Positions 34,401 through 45,734 of a stretch of 64,000 nt of DNA are shown here, piece by piece. Every line of letters begins with the position of its first letter. The stretch's first letter is position 1. The stretch is from Anaeramoeba flamelloides (Eukaryota > Metamonada > Anaeramoebidae). Where the stretch lies: positions 620,001 to 684,000 of the forward strand of contig JANTQA010000057.1 of the NCBI GenBank assembly GCA_027625915.1. Reading direction: 5' to 3'. The translations under genes were made by a program, and so were the position numbers. The notes beneath the pieces were generated by a model. That model searched no databases. It saw nothing but the letters and a program-made list of their open reading frames with translations, and was not told the DNA's origin.

Positions 34401-35709
34401 CAAATATGTCTATGATCTCGAGCCTTTAACTACCAACTTAACCAATATAAACCCCAAAGAATCAATAGTTTCGAAAAAATGGTTTCAAGCAAATATGGGA
34501 TTTGATCTTAGAGAAAAAATGATTTTAAAGAAAGAAGAAAATAGCAAACAAAAAAATCAATATTCAAGAAAGGTAGGCCAATTACCAAAGTTTAATAAAG
34601 AATCCAAAAATTATTCACAAGATATGATTTCCGAGATGTTAAAATACATTGGCGAAACCTTTGAAAAAGATTCGGATCGTATTTTCCATCATCCCTCAGT
34701 AGAAAATTTCAAAAATATTGATAATTTAAAAAATATCAAAAATGATTTTTCCATCCAACAACAAAAAATAGTTTCCTTTGTCACACAAAGTGGTAATAAA
34801 TCAGAATCTTCAAAAACTCAAATACTAGAAGTGCCTGAAAGCGAAAAGCCATTAAACCATTGGCATCTGTGTAGATTATTCTTGGCACAAATTGGCTTGA
34901 TTAACGTAGGCGAAACGTGTGATTTAATACCAATGAAACGATCAGACAGGCTCAAAAGATCATTAAAGGAACTAGATAAAAGACCAACAAGAGAAGCACA
35001 GAAAATTGGTGTCATTTACATCTCAAACGAGCAAACTCACCAAAATGATATTTTGTCAAATCAATTTGGATCGCCCTTATTTGAAGAATTCATCAATGGC
35101 CTCGGTTGGGAAGTTGATTTAACTAAGCACAGAGGATATATAGGTGGACTGGATAGCTACGGTAAAGCAGACGGTAAAACTGCACCTTATTTTGCTAATT
35201 ATAAAACAGAGGTAATGTTCCATGTGCAGACAAGAATGCCCAACTCCAAAAGCAACCCAAAGCAAATTAATAAAAAACGACACGTAGGTAATGATATTGT
35301 CCACATCGTTTGGTCAGAAAACGAGAAACAAGATTACGATCCAATGACAATTACTTCTCAATTCAATTTCGCTCACATCGTGATCTATCCTTTACCCAAC
35401 GGATTGTTTAGAATTCAAATTTTTATGAAGCCAAACGTTAAATTCTTTGGCCCCTTGCTAGACGGAATGGTAGTAAACAAAACAGCTTTGCCCTATCTTG
35501 TTAGAAATACAGCAGTTCTTGTTAATACATTAGTAAGATATAACCAAAGAAGATATAAACATCCTTTCCCCACAAGATGGGATTTAATCCAAGAAACTAT
35601 TTCTAGATACAAAACTAATATGAATTCTGAAGAGTACTTTGCTTCGATTTTTATAGCCAAAAATTCCAAAGAATCTCTCCAAACAAATTTCCCAAATTCG
35701 ATACATTAA
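22429..35709 (+). CDS. RALGAPA: Ral GTPase-activating protein alpha subunit, 7 exons
   Basis: Catalytic subunit of the RalGAP complex (tuberin-like), which switches off Ral-type GTPases. Exons: 22429-22519, 22632-22742, 22901-23011, 23168-23335, 27854-28054, 28124-28190, 31146-35709. All junctions keep phase; the total is 5313 bases, 1770 residues (human about 2040). Exons 1-4 match the N-terminal helical region (an RLRALSEYL segment, MLFKIFENL, then GFRILIIF). Exons 5-7 continue it, with ILDFD and CPYEIQTIIIEHFLKWL, then MLEIFRQGMQLP. Residues about 1540-1715 are the Rap/Ran-GAP domain: WEVDLTKHRGYIGGL, TAPYF, HVGNDIVHIVWSE (Asn-thumb N1632) and FFGPLLDGMVV, very close to animal RalGAP alpha. 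Low-complexity KDKDK and NNN linkers lie between. Introns 4 and 6 are 4.5 and 3.0 kb and full of transposons. The exon 7 acceptor (CAAAAG) is inferred from phase and homology. Confidence 0.92.
23502..24060. mobile_element. TIR element D, copy 1
   Basis: Left terminus AGGGTCCAGTCACTTACCG, followed by an 11-C run. The interior matches 59784-60412 in reverse: GAGATCTCAAAAAGCGCC, AACCCTCTA-ATTTGACCAA and CAATTTGTGGTTG. The right terminus is not clear. Length is about 560 bp. Confidence 0.72.
24817..24987. mobile_element. Small TIR element (171 bp) with TA flanks
   Basis: Ends AGGGACTAGTCTCTAT and the complement of AGGGACTAATCTCTAT, each flanked by TA. Just inside the right end is a local perfect hairpin (CTCTATTAAATTT and its complement around an 8-base loop). 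Single copy in this window. Confidence 0.6.
25919..26240. repeat. Palindromic element B2, inserted in LINE copy 2
   Basis: Contains AGGTTTTCTTGAGGTTTTCT and complementary AGAAAACCCAAGAAAACTTA, plus an inner near-perfect hairpin with arms AGCTTTTCCAGAATTCAAAA and its complement (about 26000-26075). Same family as B1. Confidence 0.75.
26365..26949. mobile_element. TIR element M, copy 2 (585 bp), TA-flanked, inside the LINE
   Basis: Begins AGGTATTTCCAAAAAAGTGG after TA and ends CCACTTTCTTGGAAATAGTT before TA. Reverse orientation relative to copy 1 at 1303-1884. LINE coding resemblance resumes directly after it, showing it inserted into the LINE. Confidence 0.85.
27387..27497. repeat. Short inverted repeat (about 110 bp)
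   Basis: Left arm AAAAAAGTGAAGAATAAAAG and right arm complementary to AAAAAAGTGAAGAACGAAAA, with about 50 bases between. Probably a small TIR element; no second copy seen. Confidence 0.55.
28191..31145 (+). other. RalGAP alpha intron 6 (2,955 bp)
   Basis: From GTAAGT after exon 6 to CAAAAG before exon 7. It holds putative TIR element E (28216-29774) and AT-rich sequence related in places to 14990-15090 and 59650-59760. A low-complexity open frame at 30912-31160 lies before the acceptor in another frame. An extra exon here cannot be fully excluded, but phase and homology close without one. Confidence 0.7.
28216..29774. mobile_element. Putative TIR element E (about 1.56 kb)
   Basis: Termini share GCCATGGTTCAAAT at the left and the complement of TACATGGTTCAAAT at the right, both following a TTAGTG-like word. 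Its right 200 bp (GAACCATGAAAAATTGGATT, TATTAACCAA) resembles 49000-49190. No transposase recognised. Confidence 0.5.
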
Positions 35710-37259
35710 TGATTTTTTTTTTAAATTTTTCTTTTTTTAATTTTCTCATTTTTTAATAATTCTACTTTAATTTTTTTTGAAACAAATCAAATAATAGAAT
35801 TTTTAACGATTTTATTGATATGAATTTCTTTTATTTTTATTTTTTTTGCTTTTGTGAAAAAAATTAACTTGACTCATATAATGATTTTTAATAATAACAG
35901 TTTATCTTGGATATAAAAACAAAAAAAGGAAAAGCGTGTCAAAGATTGATCATTCCGATTTTTTTGTGAGATATCTAAACTGAAAAAGTTTAAAATAATT
36001 ATTGGTTTCCCCACCCCCTTTAAATTAAGAATATCAAATCAATGAACTTTTCTTAATAAGAATGATATTAGAAATTGATTGTTTCAAACCTAAAAATGAT
36101 CTGTTTGACTTATTTAAAAGGATACAAAAAATAGAAAAAAAAAATATTAAAAGATTTTACAAGTTACCTTCAAGTTTTAGTGATTTATCCACTTTGTCAA
36201 CAAATTTTTTTTGTGTGTGTACGTAGGCTTTATTGTTCATAACTTTCTTAATATTAGGTGAAACGAATAAATAAACTGAATCTATTTTTATTTTTTTTCA
36301 AATCATTTTATTTTGTTTTATTATAAAATATTTCTTTATCTTGTACAATATTTAAATTCTTTTTGTTCTTAATCCTAAACACCAATTCAAAAATTATGAC
36401 TAACCCGAAATAATAAATTGTAAATAAAAATATATATCCTTTAGTATTCAAGAAGAACAAATAATTTTACCTGATTTGTAATTAACTTTTAAATCATTCT
36501 AAATATATAAAAACCTAATATTTTAAAAATTATAAAAAAAAAAAATAAAACCATAAACTAAAAAAAAAGTGAGTCACAATTTTTGAAATGATCATTACAA
36601 ATTTTTATTACTGAACTTTCACTGAATAAAAGTTGAACAACAATATTTTTTATTAATAATTCAATTCATTTTAAAGGACATTACATTGTCTCAATTTTCT
36701 TAGTGATTATTTGTCTTTTCGAAGATCTCTTTTTTTTCCAAATGATCTTTTGTAAAAAAAAAGAAAAACAAAAGAAAGAAACAATAAGAAAAAGAAAAAA
36801 AAAAAAAAAAAAAAGAAAAAGAAAAACAAAAGAAAACCAAAAATTTGAAAAGGCAAAAACTCAAATTTGCAAAATTAGAAAAAATGATTCTGATCCAAAA
36901 ATTTGAAAATATTTTTTTGATAAGAATACTGAAATAAACCCTCAAAACAACTTCCATTAACATATAAAGTGAGTCAAAATTTTTGAAAAATAGTTTAGTT
37001 CATCCTCTTTCTTTTTAATTATTTTTTTTGTCAAAGAAATTGTTTGAATTTAAAATATGTAAAAATAAATTTTAAAACCATGTTTTTTTTTTTTTTTAAT
37101 TTTATTTTTTGTTAAATTTTGATCCACGAAGATTTATATTTTTATTTAATAAAGGAAAAAATTATTATTTATTTAGGATGTGTTGCAATTTTCAATGAAA
37201 TCATTTTTGATTTGTTTTTACCTTTAAAAATGTTATTTCACTTGATAATATTAATATTA
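35710..37259. other. Interval between the convergent RalGAP alpha and V-ATPase c genes
   Basis: The two genes end toward each other. The stretch is AT-rich with T- and A-runs suited to 3' ends, and contains TIR element N copy 2 (36376-36997). No gene seen. Confidence 0.7.
36376..36997. mobile_element. TIR element N, copy 2 (622 bp)
   Basis: Left terminus TAAACACCAATTCAAAAAT, right terminus complementary to TAAACTATTTTTCAAAAAT. Interior in reverse order to copy 1 (GTTTATTT-AGTATTCTTATCAAA, TTTAGTATTCAAGAA). The lengths agree within a few bases (622 against 626). Confidence 0.82.
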
Positions 37260-40200
37260 TTAAGTAGAAGCATGGCACTTAACTTGTGTTCCCTTTGATG
37301 ATAAAACAATACCAATAATCAAACCGTAGATACCCAATGCCTCAGCAAAAATTAACACCAACACCATTGCTACAAACACTTTTCTTTCGTGGCCAGCGTG
37401 TACAACTCCTATTTCACCCACTACACCAATACTCCATCCTTTTAAGGATTCCAATTGTTAAATGTATTAATGATAGGTTATATAAGATATATAAATATAT
37501 ATTTGATAATTGATTTGGAAAATAATCCAATAAAAAATGGGAATTAAATAATTAATAAATTTTTCAAAGTTTTTGATATTGTATTATGGTTCTTTTTAAT
37601 TTGAAAAGCAATATCTGTTTACAATTTAAGTTTAAATTTTATCTTTAAATTGCGTTTTTGTTTTTATTATGATTTTTTCTTTTGTCAAAAATTTTTGTGG
37701 AACTATTGGAGAAAAAAAAGTTCAATACATTTTTTAATTCTAAACAGTAAAGAATATCACAGAAATCACAGAAATCACAGAAATCACAGAAACAACAGAA
37801 ACATCAGAAACAATAGAAACACAGAAATCACATAAACCTGAAAATAAATTTTTTGACTCGAAATAGACTTTAACCATTTGGAAAACAAAGTGAAACGGGT
37901 AAAAAAAAGTTCAACATGATTTTTAATTAAGAACCATTCATAGAACCTTACTTAAAATGAACAATAGCATTTTTAATAGATTTTTTAGAGTGACAGAAAT
38001 CACAAGAGCCTTACTGAAAACGAAAGATAAGATCTATTAATAAAACAAAAAATTAATGATTAAAGACAAAATAAAGTATTAACCACAGTGTCAATTTTTA
38101 TAATACTGTCTTTTTTTTCAAAGTTTTTCTCGAATTGATCAATTCCTAGAAATTTGTTTCAAAATTTGACTTTTTTTTGAGATCAAGAAAAAATATTAAT
38201 TGGATTTCAATAAAAAAGGAGATCTAAATTGATTTGATTGATAATAATATAAGGGATTGTGCTTTGTAGTTAATTTGTTTCTTCTTTTATTTGTAATTAC
38301 TTTTTGTTTTCTCTTAATGTTTATGATTATTAAACATTTGAAATTTTTTTTTAATATGGTTATTTTTTTTTTTAATTGTCGAGTGATGAAATAACAAAGT
38401 ATTCAATCTTTTCCAACACCATAAAAATAATTGTATTTGTAATAATAAAAAAGGATTTTGAATTTAAAATTTTTTCAATTTTTTTTTGAATTTAAACTAT
38501 ATTTCAGTAAAAGGGGCCCAGTTGTAATGGGTGAATGCCGTGTGTTTTAATGGTTTGCTTGGATATTAGAAGTTAAAAAATATTTTGAGAATTTCCAAAT
38601 GGAAATCATTTTTTTCAAGTTTTTACTGTTTTTTTAATTTCAAAATTGTCAAAATGGAAAATCAAGAAATTGAAATTCGATTTCAAATAATTTTTTTATA
38701 TTCACAAGGTCATACGCAAAGATATATTGCAGATGAATTAAAGATTGGTCGGAAAAAAGTCAGAGTTTGGATTAAGAATTGGGAAAATGAACGCCGCATG
38801 ACAAATAAAAAAAAAGGCGGTTCAAAAACAAAAATCACTGAAGAATTAATTCAAATTGTTCAAGAAAAAACAACAGAGAATAGAAAATCAACTTGTAGGA
38901 GTTGAGTTCTTTTATTAAGAACAACCACCAAAATGTAATTTCTTCACCAACAACAATTTTCCGAATTCGTAAAAAAATTGGCTTTGATTATAAGCCACCG
39001 AGAATTCGTCAGCGTTTAAATGAAACACAGATTGGGAAAAGATTATTGTTTGCTCATGACCATCTTTCCCTCAAAACTGATTGGACCCGTGTTGTTTTCT
39101 CAGATGAATCATGGTTTTTTATTAATTCTCGAAATAAAAGGATATGAGGAAAAGAGGAGAGAATGATGGTTTGGTTTTTTTATTTTTATTTTTATTTTTT
39201 TTTTTGTTTTTTCTAACTTCTATTGAACAACAACAAAAAAACAGATTCTTGTTTTATAAACAAATCTAATTATGATACCAAAATTTTGATTTGGGGAGCT
39301 TTTTGGATATTTTTTTCCAATCCCAATTAATCATTCTTGATTCTTCTGTGAATTCAGAAATTTATATTGAGAATTGTATTAAAGGTTCCAAGCTAATCAA
39401 AAGGGCTAATAGGGAATATGATAAATTCGATTGGACCTTTATGCAAGATGGTGCTCGTCCCCATACTTCGAAATTTTCAATGAATTACCTAAGAAAAAAA
39501 TGTAAAGTATTGGACCCATGGCCTCCAAATTCACCAGATTTAAACCCTATTGAGAAACTTTGGGCTATTATGGATTCACATCTTGAAAAAAAACAGACCA
39601 ACAAATGTTGAAAATTTTATAGAGGTTCTCTATAATGTCTGGGGAAAAATTAAAATGGGAGACTTTGGAAAATTTAATAAAATCAATGGAAAAGAGGATT
39701 CTATTAGTAATTCAAGAAGATGGTGGCCCAATCAATAGTTTGTATTAGAAACAATCCGTAAAAAACTTTATTTTTATTTTTAAATTAATCGACAATAAAA
39801 AACCAAAACGAACATCGTTTTTTTTTTTCAAAGGGGCCTTTCGTTTTTTTTATTTTTTTGTTTTATTTTTTTTTTTTTAGATTTGAGTGAATGATAACTA
39901 TATCAAGAATCAAGTATTAGTAAGTCTATGTGAGTGTGATTTTTTGAATTATCAATACCCTTTTAATAAAAAAAATATTCTCAATTTCTATTTTTGCTTG
40001 GGCCCCATTGACTGAAACAGAGTTTATATTGATCATTTGATAATAAAAACACCAAAACAAGGTTCATTAATTAATTCATATACTTTAGGTAGTAGTATCA
40101 TGTTTAGCAATTTTTTACAAAAATCTTAAACCTTCAAGATCAATGAAAAAATAGATTCTTATTATTTACGAGTACTGTTAATTTTTCTGGTTAATAGTGA

Positions 40201-42658
40201 ACTTTCGATAAAAAAAAAAAAGGTGAATTTGTGAGGTTTTTTTTTTTTTCACTCAAAACCCCATTTCCAGCTTTAAATATAGTTTTTAAGTTAATTATGT
40301 GAAGACTAAGTTTAGTAGCCTTTTGTTATTATGAAATTTGAAACGGGTAGTGGAGTTGTGAGAAATTGCAATTCTTTTTTGTGATTTTTTTATTTCAAAA
40401 AATGAGTAAAAGTAATTACAAATGGTTTTTTTATTGAAGAATTGGATTTAAATATAACAGGAAAAAGGATATTATAAGGTCTGAAATTACAAAAAAAAAA
40501 TACCACAACAAATTTGTTTTAGATCTTAAAAATACATGAAAAAACAAAAAAGTATTTGATGATAACATGAGAAAAACTATATAATAACAATAAATAGTGA
40601 TTATATTCTTAAATCATGATAATACATCTATTAGAACAATAATATACAAAATCGCAAAAAAAAGAAGTATTTTAGTTAATAAAAACTTTTTTTCTTTTCA
40701 TTTTCTTTTTTCCTTTTTCTTTTTTACAAATTTAAAATTCTAAGTGAATCATTCAATCAAATAATTATTGTCACATTCAGAAAAAGATGTTGTGACCAAG
40801 CATAGATTGTTTTTTTTTTTATAAAGGAGGTATTTTCTACACAAAAAAGAAATTCTCAAGAAGTAAAATTTCGATTCTTTTTTTCTTGATCGATTAAAAA
40901 AAACCTTTTTATTCAATATAAAGCTACGGGAAGAGTCAAATGAAGAAGAAAAATAACTATTCAAAAAAAAAAAAAACATTTAAATTAGTGATAGTATAGT
41001 TCTGTTAATAGGGAAGCTTTTTTAAATTGAACAATTTCCTTTTAATCTTGAATAGAGTTCAGTAAATATTTTAACACAACAAAACTAAATATTGAAGAAA
41101 TGAAGAGTTTGTAAGATCCAAAGTAGAATTTTTATTCTTAGCAATCTATAATTCTACAATAGGTTTAGAAATAAATATTTAACTTATAGTTGCACTCAAA
41201 TTGATGAAAGGGATCGATTTGTTTTTCCCCAAATCAAGACCAAATGAAAATTAGCTTTTGATTTGATCACTAAATTAATTTAAGTTTGTTTTTTTTTTTT
41301 TGTTCATTTTTTAAAAAATAATTTTTTTTTTCTTGATCCAAAAATTTTATGAATGAAAAAAGAATTTTAAATTATCCTAAAATGTCCAAACTGTTATATC
41401 ATTCAGATTTTTTAATCATTATATTTAAGAGTGTTTCTTACAATTTGTAATATATCGCGATTTTATCAACTCGATCCTTAATTGATTTTGAAATTTACAT
41501 TGTTCTAAAATAATAAATACAGCGTTATTTTAAAAATATTTTTGAGTATTTTTATCATACAAAGTATTTCAAGAATAATTGTAAAGTAATAATATGTTGA
41601 GATAAATCAAAGGTTGAATATTTTATTGTCAGAATTCCAAAGTTAGTTTCAAAATTAAATAAAAATTCTCAATTTCAATTATTGAAAAAAAATTATTTCT
41701 CAAATATAGGTGAAATGCAGAAATAACAAATAATTAATTGTAAACATTTCATTATTAAAGTTTTTTTTATTGTTTTAAGGGTATCTAGAGTAAATTTTAA
41801 TAAAAGTTTGATTTTTGTATTATCTTGCAAAATACCAAAAAATAAAAATCATAAAAAAAATAACACATCAACTTATATAATAAGAATTCTAAATAGTTAT
41901 ATTTGTAGGAATTCAAGACTCGGATGAAAAGATAATTCTTCAATATAAAAATCCAACAACAAAATTACAAATAATATCTCGTGGATAATTCAATCTAATA
42001 ATTCTCTCCCACAAAAAAGTTTTCTGAAAAAAAAAATTAGAAATAGAGTTCTAAATTACTTTTTTAATTTCGTTTTTTTTTTTATTTTATTCTGAAAATT
42101 TAGTTCGCATGTGTAAAAATTATTTCTTAATTTCTAATGTTTTTTTGATAAAATTAAAAATTTTCATTTTTTTTTTAATTTTTCAGGAAGGATTTGAACT
42201 CAATAGCACCAATATAATTGTAAATAAAGAACAAAACACTCGAACCTTGAGGTATGTTGTGGTGGGACTACTCCCCTAAGGAATGAAAATTGTCTTATTA
42301 ATTTTTGTGTATGTTTCTTGTTTTTGTTTTGTAAATCTGAAAATTATACTAAAAAAAAATTTCATAATTAAATCCAAAACTCCTTCTGATTAAAAATGAA
42401 AAATTGTAAAATATTATTATTTAATTGAAATACATTTGTTTTGAATTTAGTAAATGAGTGAAAGGTTCAATTAGCTTCGTTCTAGTTTCATTCCTTCTGA
42501 TTTTACATTTTTCAAAAAAAGAATTAGAAAAAAAAAAAATAATTTTTTAAAGAAATTCAACCATACCAATAATTGTATAGTTTTTGTGAATTGTATTTTT
42601 GGTTCTCAAATTTGGATTTAATGGATTTTGGATCGAAAAATAAAAAAAAACAAAGAAG

Positions 42659-42693
<35 letters not shown>

Positions 42694-43544
42694 ACAACAA
42701 GTGATCAAAAAACCGAAATAAAATTTTACCTGCTGCAATACCAGACAAACCAACAGCCAAGCCTAAAAGATACAAAAAGAATCAGAAAGGTGAATAAAAA
42801 AAAAAGAAATTTGAACAGTAAGAAGAAAAGATCAGCAAGACAAATAAGCAAAAAAAAAAAAAAATTAAAAAATTTATTTTCTTTTATTTAAGAAATTAAT
42901 TACCTGCTGCAAGTTGAGCAAAACCCTTATAAGAAGCGTAGTCGTTTTTTGTTACTGTAGACGCAATAATAACTGCAACAATTAGACCATAAATACTTTT
43001 TTGTTTTTAGTTGTTATTTTGAACAATTACAAATAAAAAAAGAACGATTGAGTTTTCGACAAAAGAAAGCACAATCTGAAAAATTCAAACTTACCCAACA
43101 ATTGAAGCCATAATAGATGGAACTAAGGACTTCATAACAACTTCTGGTTTAAATGGACCGATCGAAGCAACACCAACACTTTGTTAAATTTTGAGGAAAT
43201 TGACAATAGAGGAATGGTTTTTTTTAAATATTTCATTCAAGAAAGAATAGGAAAAGTACCAAAGAATAAAAAAAGAAAAAAAAAAAAAAAAGAAAAAGAA
43301 AAAGTTAATTACCCACAACGAGCAATTCCATAAGCAGATCCCATTGCACTTAAAACAAGAGCACACGCACATCCAAAATACCTTTTTTTGTTTTGAAGAG
43401 TATTATTTGTTTGTTTTGAAAATATTTCATTGATTTTTGTAAGTACAATCCTAATAAAAAGAAAAGATGTAAATTAAATTACCCATAAAAATAAGAAGAA
43501 ACAGAACACTCAGGTTCTGCTGTTAATGTAAAAATGTCTTCCAT
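37260..43544 (-). CDS. VMA3: V-type H+-ATPase 16-kDa proteolipid subunit c, 6 exons
   Basis: Membrane rotor subunit of the vacuolar proton pump. Exons (minus): 43544-43483, 43381-43313, 43178-43095, 42995-42904, 42762-42730, 37438-37260; 519 bases, 172 residues, all phases close. Four transmembrane helices are recognisable: YFGCACALVLSAMGSAYG; the FKPEVVMKSLVPSIMASIVGIYG block; GFAQLAAGLAVGLSGIAAG; and MVLVLIFAEALGIYGLIIG with the proton-carrying Glu146. Two repeats of the IYGLI motif reflect the known internal duplication. Exon 5 is only 33 bases. The last intron is 5.29 kb and contains a Tc1 transposon, while introns 1-4 are about 90-140 bp. The C-terminus has a short tail (TQVKCHAST) longer than in yeast. 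Confidence 0.96.
37757..37830. repeat. Short tandem repeat, ACAGAAATC-type
   Basis: Four clean CACAGAAAT units, then degenerate ACAACAGAAACATCAGAAAC-type units. Ordinary microsatellite inside the V-ATPase intron. Confidence 0.8.
37865..38300. repeat. Dispersed repeat H, copy 1 (partial)
   Basis: Matches 55855-56420: ACCATTTGG-AAA, GTGAAACGGGTAAAAAAA, CATGATTTTTAATT, AAAGATAAGATC-ATTAATAAA and TGATTTGAT--ATAATATAA in the same order. The right end is unclear. Confidence 0.55.
38502..40017 (+). mobile_element. Degenerate Tc1-like DNA transposon (about 1.5 kb)
   Basis: Inverted ends TTTCAGTAAAAGGGGCCCA and complementary TTTCAGTCAATGGGGCCCA. Transposase starts at ATG 38654 (MENQEIEIRFQ) with a helix-turn-helix (HTQRYIADELKIGRKKVRVW). 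Catalytic residues are visible: D in VVFSDESWFF (39103), D in FMQDGARPHTS (39447) and E in SPDLNPIEKLW (39552), with 34 residues between the last two (DD34E). It is broken: a one-base shift near 38900 (CRE-LSSF), a TGA replacing the W of RIW-GKE near 39145, a T-rich stretch with a further shift at about 39180-39300, and another shift near 39590-39605. Antisense to the host gene. A clean TA duplication is not preserved. Confidence 0.93.
41030..41480. repeat. Dispersed repeat F, copy 2
   Basis: Counterpart of 2920-3460: CTTGAATAGAGTTCAG, then ATATTTTAACA, GGGATCGATTTGTTTTTC, AAATCAAGACCAAA, TTTGTTCATTTTTT and ATATCGCGATTTTA. Located in the V-ATPase intron. Confidence 0.6.
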
Positions 43545-44534
43545 TAGTTGATGCTGTTAGCAAATATTATACAAATTTAAATAAATTATATTTAAATAAA
43601 CAATAAAAAATGATTTTTTTATAATTTTCATTTAAGACACTACTAAATTAAAAATCATCTTCTTGTTAATTGAATAGAAAATTCATTTAAATTTTACCAT
43701 ACCTTGAAATTGAAAAATAATGTAAAAATCTGATTGCAATTAAGACAAACTTAATTTTAATACTATTTTCGTAAATTAATTATAGCTTTTTAAAAGTTTG
43801 ATCCATTTTTTACCTTTTTGATAAGTTCAAAATTCAATATATTTCTGAATTATTACAAAAAAAATTATTATGCTGAAGTAAGATTGAAATTTTAATTGTC
43901 TATGAAGATAAAATCCAAAAATATATTTTAAAAATAAAACCACTAAGTCTTGAAAATAATCCGGTATAAAAAAAAAATTAATTTTGAAATATTTACATTA
44001 ATTATTAAAAACTTGAAAAAATCTAATTTCTTTATTCAAAGAACAGTTTGAATCTTTTTTTCTTTATATTGAACAACAACATACAAACCATTAAATTAAA
44101 AATTTTCCCAAAATACTTTTTTAAAAAACCTCGAAAATTCAATTTATAATCTAAAAGAAAGTAATTTTTAATTTGGTTATTTTTATTATATAATCAATTA
44201 TTAACAGTCTTCATTATTTCTTGGGGTTAATACAATCCCAAGAATTAAATTTATCAATAGACTTTAAAATTAAATCTCAATTTTTTAAAGATTTTCAAAC
44301 CTATAAAATGAATTCAAATTAATAATTTGAATAAAAAAAATAGATATTATCAAATAACTGATTTTAATAATAATTATATGTCGTTTATAATCTTGATATT
44401 TGAAAAAGCATACTAACTAATCTTATAAAAATCATTAAATTTAAAAACTATTTGGAAATAAAAAAAAGGAAAAATTTTTTGTGATATCTAAGTTTTCAAT
44501 ATTTAATTTATTTTTATTATATTATTTAAAAGAT

Positions 44535-44950
44535 GATTAAATTTCCCCTGATTATTTGTTCAGTTAAACAATATCAATTCTTAATATTTTATATTTTTGA
44601 GTCAGAAATAACTAAAAGTGATAAAAAAAAACTTGCCAAATATTTTTATTTGAAGAAATACAGTCATTTTCACTTTTAGGATATAAATTTGAACGAAATT
44701 TAAGGTACAAAAAAAATCTCAAAGTAAAGCTCAGTTTTTGGAATTTTTTTTGTCACAAATTATTGTAGTAGAATTTGAGATTTTTATTGCCTTAGATTTC
44801 ATATAAAGTTTATACCTTAAAAGGGGAACTGGTTGTATTTCTTCAAATAAAAATATTTGGTAAGTTTTTTTTTCTATTATTTCTGACTCAAAAAGCTAAA
44901 ATGTCAAGAATTGAGATCGTTTAACTGAAGAAATAATCAGGGGAAATGAA
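44535..44950. repeat. Palindromic element J, split at its centre by MITE A4
   Basis: Left arm about 44540-44660, right arm about 44836-44946; the arms are reverse complements at roughly 85-90%. Shared words include TTTCCCCTGATTATTT, CAGTTAAAC, TTTTTGAGTCAGAAATAA and CCAAATATTTTTATTTGAAG. Without the insert the centre would read TTGAAGAAATATTTCTTCAA, a perfect palindrome. Confidence 0.88.
44661..44835. mobile_element. MITE family A, copy A4 (175 bp)
   Basis: CAGTCATTTTCACTTTTAGG at the left, GGGGAACTGGTTG at the right, flanked by TA. Inserted at the central TA of palindrome J. Confidence 0.88.
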
Positions 44951-45529
44951 CTTCTTTTCAAAATGATAGCTCATTTCTCTAGAGTTGATAAATGAAGTTA
45001 GTTATCAAGCTTAATGTTATCAGAATGTGAATAATTATCAATTGTCTATGAGCAGAAAAATGAATAAGATTTTTTTATCCTTTAAAGGGATTAAATTTAG
45101 ATATTTTAATAATATATCTTTTTTTAAATTAACATATACATAAAGTGCTATTTTATTCTACTATTTTATTTTTTTACTTGGGATAAATTTGGACAGAACA
45201 CAATTATTCTATTACAATTTCTTGAAAAAAATTTTTATAAATTTGCCAATTTTTTACTTTTTAATAATTTGAATAAGAATAAACAGAATTGGTTAATTTG
45301 GGATCTTTGTTCTTTAATTATTTTTTAAGGATATTTTATAAGTGAATTTGAATCATCTTATTTTTGTGTTCGTATTTTTTTACAAATTGTTAGTAATAAA
45401 ATTGTAAATTTTTTTTATTCTCAGTTAATAGGTAATTATTTGATATTTCATTTGTATTTGGAATCAAATCAATATCTGTTAAAGGAGAATCAATTATTTT
45501 GAGTATAAAGAATTAATTTATGATTTAAA

Positions 45530-45530
<1 letters not shown>

Positions 45531-45587
<57 letters not shown>
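45531..45587. repeat. (TA)n microsatellite, about 28 units
   Basis: Uninterrupted alternating T and A ending in ATATATGATT. A shorter tract of the same kind is at 47286-47315. Confidence 0.95.
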
Positions 45588-45589
<2 letters not shown>

Positions 45590-45734
45590 TTTTCTGTTGT
45601 GTTTTTTTTTAATTTTGTATATTAATAAAAAATCTTTAAAATTTAAACATTTTGATATTTTTTTTTTTCTTCATTATTTTTAATTAAGTTTTAATTAATG
45701 TAGTTTTTTTTTTTAACATTATTCTTTTTTACGT

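Larger units (their letters stand above)
37439..42729 (-). other. V-ATPase c intron 5 (5,291 bp)
   Basis: Donor GTAAAA at 42729, acceptor TTAAAAG ending at 37439. It carries a degenerate Tc1-like transposon in antisense orientation (38502-40017), repeat F copy 2, part of repeat H, a short tandem repeat (37757-37830) and a roughly 36-base A-rich run at 42657-42692 close to the donor. The rest is AT-rich with nothing recognised. Confidence 0.88.

Noticed and set aside
42186-42290. tRNA-like words (GGATTTGAACT, CTCGAACC) in the V-ATPase intron
   Set aside because: No 5-bp T-stem pairs around the loop on either strand and no matching acceptor stem; not foldable as a tRNA by eye.
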